Origin: RBG-16-57-11 sp964503145
GTDB lineage: Bacteria; Chloroflexota; Anaerolineae; Anaerolineales; UBA4823
NCBI GenBank assembly: GCA_964503145.1
Contig: CAZCYV010000001.1
Span: 124,001 to 188,000, forward strand
Direction: 5' to 3'
DNA length: 64,000 nucleotides
In this document: positions 1-9,229 of the stretch, piece by piece
Numbering within the stretch: the first letter of the stretch is position 1
Layout: the number at the start of each line of letters is the position of its first letter
Translations under genes and position numbers: made by a program
The notes under the pieces: generated by a model
Database searches by the model: none
The model's input: only the letters and a program-made list of their open reading frames with translations
What the model was told of the DNA's origin: nothing

Positions 1-393
1 CGGACGCACACCAGAACGAATGTAGCGCGGCCGGTCGGAGAGGGCCAGCGCCGCGCCATCCGGGTTGACCCGTGGGACGATGTAATACACCCCTTGATCC
101 AGGAGGCGGGTGACCTGTGCGTTCGCTCCATAACCCTCCAGCAAGGTATGGGCGATGTGCAAGGCGGTGGTCGTCCCGGTGACCTCGGTCGCGTGAATGT
201 TGGCATCGATCCATACTGCGGGCTTTTCCAGGTCGGGGCCGGTGGCGGTGTTCGTCAGCGTCAGCAGCCAGATAGGGCGCTTCTGGTAGCTCTCGCCGAT
301 CACACCGAGTCGGGCGAGATTTGGAAAGTGCCCGGCCCATTCCTTGAGCAGCGCCTCGATCTCTTCGTTGGTGAAATAGTGATTGAAGTCCAT
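1..393 (-). CDS. M14-family zinc carboxypeptidase, N-terminal part (cut by window edge)
   Basis: The minus strand is open from an ATG at 393 to the left edge, giving 131 residues of a longer protein. Residues 66-70 read IHATE, the HxxE pair (H67, E70) that binds zinc in M14 carboxypeptidases, and further on PRVNPDGA matches the conserved segment before the substrate-binding arginine. The family removes C-terminal residues from peptides using one zinc ion. The C-terminal half with the third zinc ligand and the catalytic glutamate lies outside the window. There is no signal peptide at this start, so it may be cytoplasmic. It sits 9 bases downstream of the alpha-galactosidase gene on the same strand, so the two are probably cotranscribed. 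Confidence 0.85.
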   Translation of the reverse strand, partial: MDFNHYFTNEEIEALLKEWAGHFPNLARLGVIGESYQKRPIWLLTLTNTATGPDLEKPAVWIDANIHATEVTGTTTALHIAHTLLEGYGANAQVTRLLDQGVYYIVPRVNPDGAALALSDRPRYIRSGVRP

Positions 394-402
394 AGGGCAT
401 CC

Positions 403-1881
403 TTATTTCAAATGTGGGCTGAAATCCACCTCACGGTCATCGATCCGGAACCTGTAGCGATCGAGAGCGTGAATTTGTGGGCTGTGGCGCAGGAAATCGA
501 GCAGCGCCTGACGCTCGTCCGGCGCAAGCCAGGCGGGCGGGTCCGAAGCGGCGCGAAAGCCCGCAATCTGCGCCAGGTCCTGCAGCAAGGCCTTTTGCTC
601 CGGGCGCAAGAGATTGTACTGGCTGCGGAAGAAAGCCACATCCGGGTCGGTGTGGATCAGTGGGCGCAGCCACAGACGGTGCAGAGTGGTGCGGATAGCA
701 TTGAGCGTGCTCGGGCCGCTTAAATCGTGCAAGTGCTGGCTGCGATCAGGGTTATCCCAGAAGGGAGCGACGTCTGGCCCAACGCGCAGGCCATCCGCCA
801 GCCCCAGCGATGCCAGCACGGGCATGCCGCAGGTCAATATGTACGTCTCATCGCCGGCGGCCTGTCGGACGATCTCCAGCCCCTTGCGCAGAGCCACCTC
901 GCCGGGCAGCTTCTGGTAACGCACGCCCGGCAACGCCGCAGCATACAGGAAATCCAGTTTGAGATACGCGTAGCCCCACCCCCGCGCTTGCTGGATGCAT
1001 TCCGCCAGCCATTTTTGTACGCCTGGCCGGGTGACATCCAGAGCATAGAAATCATCGCCCCAATTGTGGCCTGCGCACACCAGTTCGCCGCGCGCATCAC
1101 GCAGCAGCCACTCCGGGTGATCGCGGAACAAACTGGAGTGGGGAGAAACCACCAGTGGCGCCAGCCATAGCCCCGGCAGATAACCGGCGGCGCGGATTCT
1201 GCCCGCCAGCGCCGCCATTCCCGAAGGGAACTTGGCGTTCGCTTCCCAGTCGCCCAGGCTCGCCTGCCAGCCATCATCCACTTGAAACACATCGAAGGGC
1301 AGGCCGCTCAGGCCGGGCAACACTTCCAGCAGAATCTGTTCACTGATATCAGTGTACAGGCTATACCACGAGCACCACACCCGCTTTGGCGTCCCCTGCC
1401 CGCGGGCACCAAAGCGCTGCGCCAGCAATTCCGCGTAGGCGGCAAACACCTCCGCTTCAGCGCCATAGGCGACGAACCACTCCGGCTCGGTCGGCGCAGG
1501 GGTAGTATAGGCGCCCCGTAGCGTCTCGGCGTCTGCCCTCAGGCGCGCCTCTAGCCCCAGGGCGCCTAAGAGCAGCACCTTTCCATCCGGCGCTTGCAGC
1601 GCAGTCACCCCGCTGCTGGTGAAGGGATAATCCGCCAGCAGATCTGGATGGTCGATCTGCGGCCAGATCGACCTGGCCAGCGGGGCGGGCAGCGGATCGG
1701 AGAGCGGCAGCCAACAGGCCAGGCTCCAGGAATGCCAGCCATGGCGATAGCACAACGTCTCGCCAAAGGGATGCAGCAAGGTCACCCGTGGCCCCAGCAG
1801 AAGAGCGCCCTTCGGGTTTCGCTCCACGCTTTCAGCCTGGACGGCAAGTTGCAGTTCGTCGAGTTGGAGCAGAGTCAGCAT
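403..1881 (-). CDS. Alpha-galactosidase, GH36/melibiase-like
   Basis: The protein resembles GH36-type alpha-galactosidases, which hydrolyse alpha-1,6-galactosides such as melibiose and raffinose. Visible landmarks, numbered from the ATG at 1881, are the barrel-start segment RVWCSWYSLY, the FQVDDGWQ motif, the nucleophile aspartate in YLKLDFLYA (D310) and a probable acid/base aspartate in RVGPDVAPFW (D370). At 492 residues it is shorter than the 700-residue classical enzymes and carries a reduced N-terminal beta domain. The ATG at 1881 has a GGAG six bases upstream; the frame also extends to a TTG at 1953 with no ribosome-binding site. No signal peptide is visible, so it probably acts on imported oligosaccharides. 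Confidence 0.85.
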   Translation of the reverse strand: MLTLLQLDELQLAVQAESVERNPKGALLLGPRVTLLHPFGETLCYRHGWHSWSLACWLPLSDPLPAPLARSIWPQIDHPDLLADYPFTSSGVTALQAPDGKVLLLGALGLEARLRADAETLRGAYTTPAPTEPEWFVAYGAEAEVFAAYAELLAQRFGARGQGTPKRVWCSWYSLYTDISEQILLEVLPGLSGLPFDVFQVDDGWQASLGDWEANAKFPSGMAALAGRIRAAGYLPGLWLAPLVVSPHSSLFRDHPEWLLRDARGELVCAGHNWGDDFYALDVTRPGVQKWLAECIQQARGWGYAYLKLDFLYAAALPGVRYQKLPGEVALRKGLEIVRQAAGDETYILTCGMPVLASLGLADGLRVGPDVAPFWDNPDRSQHLHDLSGPSTLNAIRTTLHRLWLRPLIHTDPDVAFFRSQYNLLRPEQKALLQDLAQIAGFRAASDPPAWLAPDERQALLDFLRHSPQIHALDRYRFRIDDREVDFSPHLK

Positions 1882-1961
1882 AAGGGTCTCCAATTCAGCG
1901 GGCGTGGCGGCTTGCTGAACCGCCCAACCCGTGCGATTTAATAGACACTTCAAGCAGGCGC

Positions 1962-2861
1962 TCAGGCGTCATCTTCGTCAATGACGCGTGAGGTGATCTG
2001 GTTGATCTCGTCCAGGCTGGCGCCGCGGGCCTTCTCCAGCCGTGCATAGCGCTTGCTGAACTGATCCATGGCATAGTTCACGAAATCGTCGGCCACCAGC
2101 CCAAAAGGCATCGGATCGTATGCGGCAAAGATATCACCGATCACTCCAACTGCCGGGACGAGCAGGGCATTCATCCGTTCCTCCAGAACCGACCAAAGCT
2201 GCGGATGCTCCGCCACCAGGCGCGAGAGCAGATAAACGCCATAGGCAATGTGGCGCGACTCGTCCAGCTTGAGCAGCGAAATCCCCCGGCGCATACCGGG
2301 CATCCAGTTATAGCGTTCAAGAATGGTGAAGTAGGCGTGGTAGCCTGTCTCGGCCAGCACGCCCTCGACGATCATATTGTAGGTCACCGAGGCTTCGATC
2401 TGCGCCGCCGGCGAGGGATCCTGGCGCAACTGGCTTAGGGCTGTCGGCAATGCCTGATAAACGATCTGGCGATAGTTCGGGCCGCTGAAGCGGGTCAGAT
2501 CGCTACGTTCGCCAGCCACCTCGTCCAAGAACCGACGGAAGAAGTCCACATGCTTGGCTTCCTCGAACAGGAAGGTGGTCAAGAACATCTCCTCTTCCAG
2601 GCGGCCCTCCTGTGCGATGACCTGGATCAGCGGCAACAGATCCAGGGTGACCGCCTCCTCCCCGGCCTGAAACATGCTGGTCAGATGCAACAGCACCGTG
2701 CGCTCCACTTCAGAGAAACCCTGCCAATCGCGCCGATCCTGGCTCAGGTCGATCTCGCTGGGGTTCCACACGCCCAACCGTTTGGCCTTTTCGAACAAGC
2801 GCATGGGCGGCGCGTTGCGTTGTAAACCACGAGTGATTGTGGCGAATTGTTCGTGGAGCAT
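1962..2861 (-). CDS. R2-like ligand-binding oxidase (R2lox)
   Basis: This ferritin-like protein of about 300 residues belongs to the R2lox branch of ribonucleotide-reductase R2 proteins, whose known members assemble a mixed Mn/Fe centre and bind a long-chain fatty acid rather than generate a radical for nucleotide reduction. All six metal ligands are visible: E in AGEEAVT, E and H in FEEAKHVDFF, E in AETGYHAYF, and E and H in LDESRHIAYG. The valine in GEEAV and the tyrosine in ETGYHAYF sit where R2lox forms its valine-tyrosine ether crosslink. A GAGG directly abuts the ATG at 2867, so the second ATG at 2861 is the better start. No R1 gene is nearby, which supports R2lox over a true NrdB. Confidence 0.85.
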   Translation of the reverse strand: MLHEQFATITRGLQRNAPPMRLFEKAKRLGVWNPSEIDLSQDRRDWQGFSEVERTVLLHLTSMFQAGEEAVTLDLLPLIQVIAQEGRLEEEMFLTTFLFEEAKHVDFFRRFLDEVAGERSDLTRFSGPNYRQIVYQALPTALSQLRQDPSPAAQIEASVTYNMIVEGVLAETGYHAYFTILERYNWMPGMRRGISLLKLDESRHIAYGVYLLSRLVAEHPQLWSVLEERMNALLVPAVGVIGDIFAAYDPMPFGLVADDFVNYAMDQFSKRYARLEKARGASLDEINQITSRVIDEDDA

Positions 2862-2906
2862 GTGCATCCTCGCTTCTGGTCAGGAATCTCCGAGTTGTTC
2901 GAAGGC

Positions 2907-4193
2907 TCAATCTACGAAATAGCTGCGACAGGCCTCGTCGATCAGCTCCGGGGTCATGCGCGGCGGGACCCCATCATAATCGCTGATCACGGCGATGATC
3001 TTGAGCAAATCGCGCGGATGCACCGCCTGCATCCGACGCCCTGTCTGACGATACCACTTCTGCAGCAGATGCACAAAGGCGTCCTTGTTGAAGGGGATGT
3101 TCATCTCCTTGGCCATGCGCACGAAGATCTGGAAGTAGAGCTTCTCATCCGGCGAAGTGACGCATACCTTCATCTGGATGCGGCGCAGGAAGGCGTCATC
3201 TACCAGGTCGTGCGGGTCGAGGTTGGTGCTGAACACGGTGAGCTGGCGAAATGGCACAACGATAGTCTGCCCGCTCAGCAGGCGCAGGAAGTCGATGTTG
3301 CTCTCCAATGGCACAATCCAGCGGTTGAGCAGATCGGTAGTGCTGACCTGCTGGCGGCCAAAGTCGTCGATCAGGAACATTCCGCCGTTGGCCTTGAGTT
3401 GCAGCGAGGCCTCATAGAATTTAGACACCGGATCATAGCGCAGGTCGAGGGCGTCCATCTTTAGTTCGCCGCCCACTGTCACTGCCGGACGCTCGATCAA
3501 AACCCAGCGCTGGTCGATGCGGCCGAACTCGGCGGTGCGGCCCTTATCCGGCTGCGGCACCTGCTTATGCACCAGCCGGTCATGAATTTGGATCACCTGT
3601 CCGCCGGCGGTGATGGCGTAGGGAACCCAAATCGGATCCGTGCCGGCAAGCAGTTTAGCGATCGCCATGGCAATGGTGGTCTTCCCGTTGCCTGGCGGAC
3701 CGTACAGGAACAGCGACTTGCCGGCGTTGACCGCCGGGCCGATCTGACGATGGAAGTCCTCCGGCAGGATCAAGTGGCTCAGCGCTTGTTTGACCTGGTT
3801 GGCAGACACCCGCTGGTGCGAACGGGTCTGCAACTCAATGCCCCGGTTGTAGTAGGGGATCGAAACCGGCACCGGCCCGACATACTGGCTGCGCTCCATC
3901 GCCGACATAGCGCGCTCTTCGCCCGCCTGGGTGAGGGTGTACACATTGCCCAACCGACCCAATTCCATGGTGGCCTTCGAGACCTCCACCAGATGCTCTT
4001 TTTGCATCCACATCAGGATCTCGTCGATGATCGTTTTGGGGATTTTCAACACCTCAGTGAAGCGCACCAGGGCGACGTTGCCCTCGTTGTACAACAGGCG
4101 AAAGATCAGGTCGATGACCAGGTTTTGGGGAATGTGCAGATCGTCGATGCTGCGCGGCTCGGCAAGGATGTCTTTCAAGCTGAGTTCTTCCAT
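2907..4193 (-). CDS. Winged-helix AAA ATPase
   Basis: Residues 1 to about 100 look like a winged-helix module and are followed by an AAA domain. The Walker A motif GPPGNGKTT is at 165-173 and Walker B LIDDF at 274-278. A sensor-like segment containing TVFSTNLDP follows, and then a helical C-terminal region. The protein is 428 residues with no membrane segment. The family is widespread but its client is not established, so no specific function is assigned. It lies 24 bases downstream of the PRPP synthetase gene and 45 bases upstream of the R2lox gene, all on the minus strand, so the three are likely one transcript. Confidence 0.75.
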   Translation of the reverse strand: MEELSLKDILAEPRSIDDLHIPQNLVIDLIFRLLYNEGNVALVRFTEVLKIPKTIIDEILMWMQKEHLVEVSKATMELGRLGNVYTLTQAGEERAMSAMERSQYVGPVPVSIPYYNRGIELQTRSHQRVSANQVKQALSHLILPEDFHRQIGPAVNAGKSLFLYGPPGNGKTTIAMAIAKLLAGTDPIWVPYAITAGGQVIQIHDRLVHKQVPQPDKGRTAEFGRIDQRWVLIERPAVTVGGELKMDALDLRYDPVSKFYEASLQLKANGGMFLIDDFGRQQVSTTDLLNRWIVPLESNIDFLRLLSGQTIVVPFRQLTVFSTNLDPHDLVDDAFLRRIQMKVCVTSPDEKLYFQIFVRMAKEMNIPFNKDAFVHLLQKWYRQTGRRMQAVHPRDLLKIIAVISDYDGVPPRMTPELIDEACRSYFVD

Positions 4194-4217
4194 CGTAACG
4201 GGTGCTCCAGAGAAGGT

Positions 4218-5222
4218 TTATTCGTCCAAATCCACCGGATCGGTGGATTCATCCGAGAAAGTGAACAAGTCGCCAATCGTCTGGCGGGTGGAGTTGCGCC
4301 AGATGGCCTCGCCAAAGATCGGGGCAACGCTCAACACGGTCATGTTGGGGCGCATCTTCTCCGGCGGGATGGGCACCGTATCGGTGGTGACGATCTCCCT
4401 GATCTGCGGGACGCTCCCCAGGTTTTCCAGAGCGTCGCCGGCGAACACCCCATGGGTGCACACCAGGATGATCTCTTCGATGCCCAACTTCACCAGCATG
4501 CGCGAAAGTCGCAGCACCGTGGTGCCGGTGGCGATTTCATCGTCGTAGATCAGCACGCGACAGAAACCGCCCACCAGGCGCTCGATGCTGCTGTCGATCT
4601 GCACCTCTTTATCGGAAATGCGCTCTTTGTTCGCCGAAGCGACCGGCAACCCCAACTGAGCTGCGAAGCGCGCTGCGGGTTTGGCGCGCCCCACATCAGG
4701 CGCCACCACGATGGTATCTTCGGGACGATAGCCCTTGGCGCTAAAATGGCGAATGAACAGATGGCGCGCCGTCAGCGGGTCGGTGGGCAGGCTGAAGAAC
4801 CCGTGTACCTGCGGCGAGTGCAGGGTCATGGTCATGATGTGCGTGGCGCCGGCGGTCTGCAGCAAGTCGGCCACCAGGCGGGCAGTGATCGAGATGCGCG
4901 GAGCGTCCTTCTTATCCGAACGGGCGTAGGAGAAATAGGGGATGATGGCGTGGATTTCGGCTGCGCCTGCCCCGCGGGCGATATCCAGCATCATCAACAA
5001 CTCCAGCAGATGATCAGACACCGGCGGGATCAGCGACTGGACGATAAAGACGTTCCGGCTGCGCACGCTGGCGCCCAGTTGAATGTACAGGTTGTCGTTG
5101 CTGAAGCGCGAGACATAGGTCGGGTCAAGGGGTACCGAGAGATATTCCGCGATGCCAGCAGCCAACCGGGGATGTGAGCTTCCACTGAAGAAACGGACAT
5201 CGTCGGGATTCAATTGGGGCAT
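4218..5222 (-). CDS. prs: Ribose-phosphate pyrophosphokinase (PRPP synthetase family)
   Basis: The protein has the paired phosphoribosyltransferase-type folds of PRPP synthetases, which make PRPP from ribose 5-phosphate and ATP for nucleotide, histidine and NAD synthesis. Recognisable elements are the segment AIIPYFSYARSDKKD (about residues 93-107), HSPQVHGFF, the flexible-loop lysine in NKERIS, and the PRPP-binding loop IYDDEIATGTT, which differs from the canonical DDMIDTGGT form. At about 334 residues it is near normal length. A GGAGG directly touches the ATG at 5228 but is six bases from the ATG at 5222, which is preferred. The divergent loop leaves open that this is a specialised paralogue. 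Confidence 0.85.
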   Translation of the reverse strand: MPQLNPDDVRFFSGSSHPRLAAGIAEYLSVPLDPTYVSRFSNDNLYIQLGASVRSRNVFIVQSLIPPVSDHLLELLMMLDIARGAGAAEIHAIIPYFSYARSDKKDAPRISITARLVADLLQTAGATHIMTMTLHSPQVHGFFSLPTDPLTARHLFIRHFSAKGYRPEDTIVVAPDVGRAKPAARFAAQLGLPVASANKERISDKEVQIDSSIERLVGGFCRVLIYDDEIATGTTVLRLSRMLVKLGIEEIILVCTHGVFAGDALENLGSVPQIREIVTTDTVPIPPEKMRPNMTVLSVAPIFGEAIWRNSTRQTIGDLFTFSDESTDPVDLDE

Positions 5223-5550
5223 CTCCATCCTCCTGATGCAGATGGACAGGCGCTCGCGCCTGCTTTAGCAGTCGCTTGCGCCTGCAGGATCAGATCTTCG
5301 GCCAACGACCTCATCGATCACACTGGTTATTTTACCATCCTGGCCGGACTTCTTGAGCCAGAATTTACGCCACCTCGCCGCAAGCGCCCCTCGGCTCGGA
5401 TGATCTACGCGGAAAAGTTGGATATTGACTTTCGGGCGCAAGTTCCTTACAATAATGTTAGGCTTCCGGGGCGGCGAATCGCCAGCCCTGTGTTCCACAG
5501 GGAAGGATTCTCAAGGGACTCGTTCTCGTTTTTTAGCAAGGAGCATAATT
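5223..5550. other. Divergent intergenic region (328 bp)
   Basis: This is the longest gene-free stretch in the window, separating minus-strand prs from the plus-strand secreted protein. It holds the good plus-strand promoter at 5425-5453 and a purine-rich ribosome-binding site at 5539-5544. On the minus strand a TAAAAT at 5334-5329 could be a -10 for prs, but no convincing -35 accompanies it. No RNA gene or strong repeat was seen. Confidence 0.6.
5425..5453 (+). promoter_or_regulatory. Sigma70-type promoter for the secreted LamG-like protein
   Basis: TTGACT at 5425-5430 and TACAAT at 5448-5453 are separated by exactly 17 bases, five of six consensus matches in each box. Transcription would start near 5460, leaving a leader of about 90 bases before the ATG at 5551. 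Confidence 0.6.
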
Positions 5551-7329
5551 ATGAATCACCAACGCCATTCTTTCGGCTCTTCTGTTTTTCGGTTAGCCCT
5601 GGTCGGTGTGCTGTTGCTGACCTTTACGGCCTCGCTCGCCCCGCCGCGGGCAGCGTTGGCTGACCCTGCTAACGGCACCGGCCCCGGCGGCGTGGGCAAC
5701 CGCCTGGGCAGCAGCACGCTACGCCTGTGGCTACGCGCTGACGCTCCAGGCTATCAGGAGACCAACTGCACTTCGCTGGTGACTGCGGATGACCAGCGGG
5801 TGGGCTGCTGGGTGGATCAGAGCGGCTACGGGAACCACGTCACCGCGCCCGCTAACGACAATCGCCCTACCTATGAAAACGACCCCGGGAACGCGCTGAA
5901 TGGCAAACCGGTGATCCAGTTTGGCAACGTGGGCGGAATTGATCGCTATCTGCAGCGGACTGTCACTGCTAGCAACCAGACCTTCACCCTGATCACCGTC
6001 TCCGTGCCGGCGGCGGCCACAGCGGAGAACGCCTCGATCTTCGCCAGCGCTACGGCAAGCAACGTTAACGACTCGTTTCAGCTTGACGCTGGCGGCACGG
6101 CTAACGGTTGTGCGGGAAATTATCGTCTGCTTTACCGAGTTCCACCCAATGAAAGTCAATGCATAGGGTCCTTGGGCACGACGCCCAGGATCATCAGCGC
6201 GAGGGTGACCAGTGGTGTAAGCACAAGCACCTGGAACAATGGAGCAATCGTGGTGAATAACACCCCTACAAGCGGTTTTGCGCCTACTTTCGAAGCCTAT
6301 CGCATTGGTATGGGTCGTGCGCTTGGCCAGGTCTGGCCCAATGACATTGCCGAGGTGATCCTGTATTATGCCGCTTTGAACAACGCTCAGCGCACTCTGG
6401 TGGAGAACTACCTGCAGGCCAAGTACAACAATAGCACTGTGAACAATCTGACGATCAGTAACGATCGTTACGATGGCGACACCACCGCCAACGGCAACTT
6501 CGACCTGGACGTGGCCGGCATCGGGCAGGAGAGCGATGGCTCACACACCCATGCCCACTCCGCCGGGATGATTGTCGAAAACAGTACCTTCTTGAGCAAT
6601 GACGGCGATTACATCTTATTCGGCCATAAGGTGCCCAGCAATGTCGCCTCGCCCCACGATTTGCCCACCGGCTGGGGGGCCAACGCCGCCCGCTGGTACC
6701 GCCATTGGTACATCCAGGTGACCGACGTAATCGGCAACGGCGGCACAGTCACCATCCAGTTCGATTTCGACGAGGCCGATATCCCTAACGGGATCAACCC
6801 GGGTGGGGATGTAAGCAACTATCGTCTGCTGCGCCGCTCCGGCCAGACGGGACAGTTCAGCGATATCGCTACCGCCGCCTCCTACAACGTCACCGACCGC
6901 ACGATCACCTTCAGCGGCGTGGACGTGAGCCTGCTGGGCAGCAACTTCACCCTGGGTACCCTGGACAACAACGCCTCGCCCATCGGTGGTACGCCCACTG
7001 CGGTGGACATGGTGGATATGACCAGCGCCGCTGTGCCCGGCGGGGCAAGATTGACCTGGACCACCGCCCAGGAGGTCGATACGGTAATGTTCAACCTGTA
7101 TCGTGCGGAAGCTCCGGACGGTGAGTGGGCCCTGGTGAAAGAGGTGCAGCCGCAAGGGATGGGCCTGGTCGGGGCAACCTACGTCGTCGAAGACCTCGGC
7201 CTGACAGCGTTCAAAACTTACTATTATCGGCTGGAGGTGGTCAACTTGGATGGCGTCCAAACCTTCGACCTGATGCCGGTCACCGCCTGGGGCAGCATAT
7301 TCCTGCCGCTGCTGATCCGCGCTCCCTGA
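5551..7329 (+). CDS. Secreted surface protein with LamG-like domain and Chloroflexota-type C-terminal tail
   Basis: The 592-residue product starts at an ATG preceded by AAGGAG at the right distance. Residues 1 to about 37 form a long signal peptide (basic start, hydrophobic core, ALADP). Residues about 50-300 resemble a concanavalin-like/LamG fold (LRLWLRADAPG near the start, VENYLQAKYNN at the end). A middle beta-rich region follows, then a fibronectin-type-III-like module containing GGARLTWTTAQEVD, and a hydrophobic end IFLPLLIRAP without a charged tail. Secreted Chloroflexota proteins often end in such a short (Y/F)LPL(I/V) stretch, which may act as an anchoring or sorting signal; that role is inference. 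The gene has its own promoter and terminator. Its ligand is unknown. Confidence 0.7.
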   Translation: MNHQRHSFGSSVFRLALVGVLLLTFTASLAPPRAALADPANGTGPGGVGNRLGSSTLRLWLRADAPGYQETNCTSLVTADDQRVGCWVDQSGYGNHVTAPANDNRPTYENDPGNALNGKPVIQFGNVGGIDRYLQRTVTASNQTFTLITVSVPAAATAENASIFASATASNVNDSFQLDAGGTANGCAGNYRLLYRVPPNESQCIGSLGTTPRIISARVTSGVSTSTWNNGAIVVNNTPTSGFAPTFEAYRIGMGRALGQVWPNDIAEVILYYAALNNAQRTLVENYLQAKYNNSTVNNLTISNDRYDGDTTANGNFDLDVAGIGQESDGSHTHAHSAGMIVENSTFLSNDGDYILFGHKVPSNVASPHDLPTGWGANAARWYRHWYIQVTDVIGNGGTVTIQFDFDEADIPNGINPGGDVSNYRLLRRSGQTGQFSDIATAASYNVTDRTITFSGVDVSLLGSNFTLGTLDNNASPIGGTPTAVDMVDMTSAAVPGGARLTWTTAQEVDTVMFNLYRAEAPDGEWALVKEVQPQGMGLVGATYVVEDLGLTAFKTYYYRLEVVNLDGVQTFDLMPVTAWGSIFLPLLIRAP

Positions 7330-7356
7330 ATTGACGGTCATCGAAATGTGAATCAA

Positions 7357-7384
7357 AAACCCCGCAGCCTTCGCTGCGGGGTTT
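7357..7384. terminator. Bidirectional intrinsic terminator
   Basis: A perfect 12-bp inverted repeat (AAACCCCGCAGC at 7357-7368, GCTGCGGGGTTT at 7373-7384) encloses a four-base CTTC loop. The stem ends in T-rich sequence on both strands, so it can stop both the plus-strand secreted-protein gene and the minus-strand cold-shock gene that converge here. Confidence 0.9.
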
Positions 7385-7405
7385 GTTTCATCGCCCGGAA
7401 GTGGG

Positions 7406-7618
7406 CTATCTGGCGATGACTACGTTGCTGGCCTGCAAACCCTTGGGGCCGCGCTCGATCGAGAACTCGACCTGCTGGCCTTCGACCAGGTTGCGGTAAC
7501 CGTCGCTCTGGATGGCGGTGTAGTGGACGAAGACATCTTCGCCGCCCGGGCGCTCGATGAATCCGTAGCCTTTGCTGCCATTGAACCACTTGACCGTGCC
7601 GATGATACGTTCAGACAT
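7406..7618 (-). CDS. Cold-shock domain protein (CspA family)
   Basis: The 70-residue protein is a single cold-shock domain. GTVKWFN opens it, followed by RNP1 (KGYGFI) and RNP2 (VFVHY), the aromatic surface that binds single-stranded RNA and DNA. Such proteins act as RNA chaperones in the cytoplasm. The ATG at 7618 is preceded by AAGGAG. It ends at the strong terminator at 7357-7384 and is separated from the upstream gene by another terminator, so it is monocistronic with a leader somewhere in 7619-7690. Confidence 0.97.
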   Translation of the reverse strand: MSERIIGTVKWFNGSKGYGFIERPGGEDVFVHYTAIQSDGYRNLVEGQQVEFSIERGPKGLQASNVVIAR

Positions 7619-7691
7619 TGTATTTACTCCTTGTTACACAAAACAAAAAATTTGGTGATTGACACCCGGCGCATCGCTGCTGGCCTGGTAA

Positions 7692-7723
7692 CAAAAACGG
7701 CTCACGGATCATACCCTGAGCCG
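7692..7723 (-). terminator. Intrinsic terminator of the diacylglycerol-kinase-like gene
   Basis: On the minus strand CGGCTCA (7723-7717) pairs with TGAGCCG (7704-7698) across a 12-base loop, followed by a GTTTTTGT tract. It lies about 90 bases past the stop codon of the minus-strand gene ending at 7816, and separates it from the cold-shock gene. Confidence 0.7.
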
Positions 7724-7815
7724 CCTTCGTTTTCAGTTCCAACGTAAACTGCCTGGTATCCTTACGGACTGTACTATACCATCTCCAGTCGAATCCGTCA
7801 ATAGGCAGTTTTTCA

Positions 7816-8721
<906 letters not shown>

Positions 8722-8883
8722 GGATGCCTCATCAAGAGAATGGGATGCGCAGACGAAGGCAATTTTACCGCACTCACACATATCCATGAGGGTGAGGCCA
8801 TCTTACTTACACATTATTCAAGATGTTGACGATGAAGTTCGTTAGTGGATGAGGGAGGCCGGTAATTCGAGTTGGAGCTGAGT

Positions 8884-9129
8884 ATGGATTTCACCATTGA
8901 ACACGAACAGGGAACTGATGGTAGGTGGCTGGCTGAAGTGCTCGAAATCCCAGGAGTGCTGGCTTATGGTGCAACGCCTGAACAGGCAATCGCCAAAGCG
9001 CAGGCTCTGGCTTTGCGGGTCATTGCAGACCGCATCGAACACGGAGAAAAGCTACCCGAGGTTCTGAAATTTTCTATCCTCCCTGCAGTGGCATGGCCGA
9101 GTGGGGATCTGGCAAAGCCAGCGGATTAG
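8884..9129 (+). CDS. HicB-like antitoxin domain protein, apparently without HicA partner
   Basis: The 81-residue protein MDFTIEHEQG... with WLAEVLEIPGVLAYG and ATPEQAIAKAQALALRVIADRIEHGE matches the degenerate RNase-H-like fold of HicB. HicB proteins normally neutralise a HicA mRNA endonuclease encoded next door. Here no HicA reading frame follows: the next 100 bases are promoter and leader of the E1 gene. A GGAG seven bases before the ATG at 8884 supports this start over the TTG at 8872. It is either an orphan regulator or the remains of a toxin-antitoxin pair. Confidence 0.75.
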   Translation: MDFTIEHEQGTDGRWLAEVLEIPGVLAYGATPEQAIAKAQALALRVIADRIEHGEKLPEVLKFSILPAVAWPSGDLAKPAD

Positions 9130-9162
9130 GGCCCAAAGATCTACGCTAAAACTGTCCCGGAA

Positions 9163-9190
9163 TTTACCTGCTACCCGACGCGGGTATAAT
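9163..9190 (+). promoter_or_regulatory. Promoter of the fused E1 dehydrogenase gene
   Basis: TTTACC at 9163-9168 and a perfect TATAAT at 9185-9190 are 16 bases apart. Transcription would begin near 9197, followed by AGGAGG at 9215-9220 and the ATG at 9230. This also indicates that the E1 gene is expressed independently of hicB. Confidence 0.65.
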
Positions 9191-9229
9191 AACTTTCTAT
9201 CCCTTATCGGTGTTAGGAGGCCTTCCCCC

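Noticed and set aside
1962..2861. Class I ribonucleotide reductase small subunit NrdB
   Set aside because: The length of about 300 residues, the Val and Tyr at the R2lox crosslink positions and the lack of an adjacent R1 gene favour R2lox.
3567..5177. A 536-codon open frame on the plus strand
   Set aside because: It spans the antisense of two unrelated genes (AAA ATPase and prs), which a real gene would not do, and has shadow-type composition.
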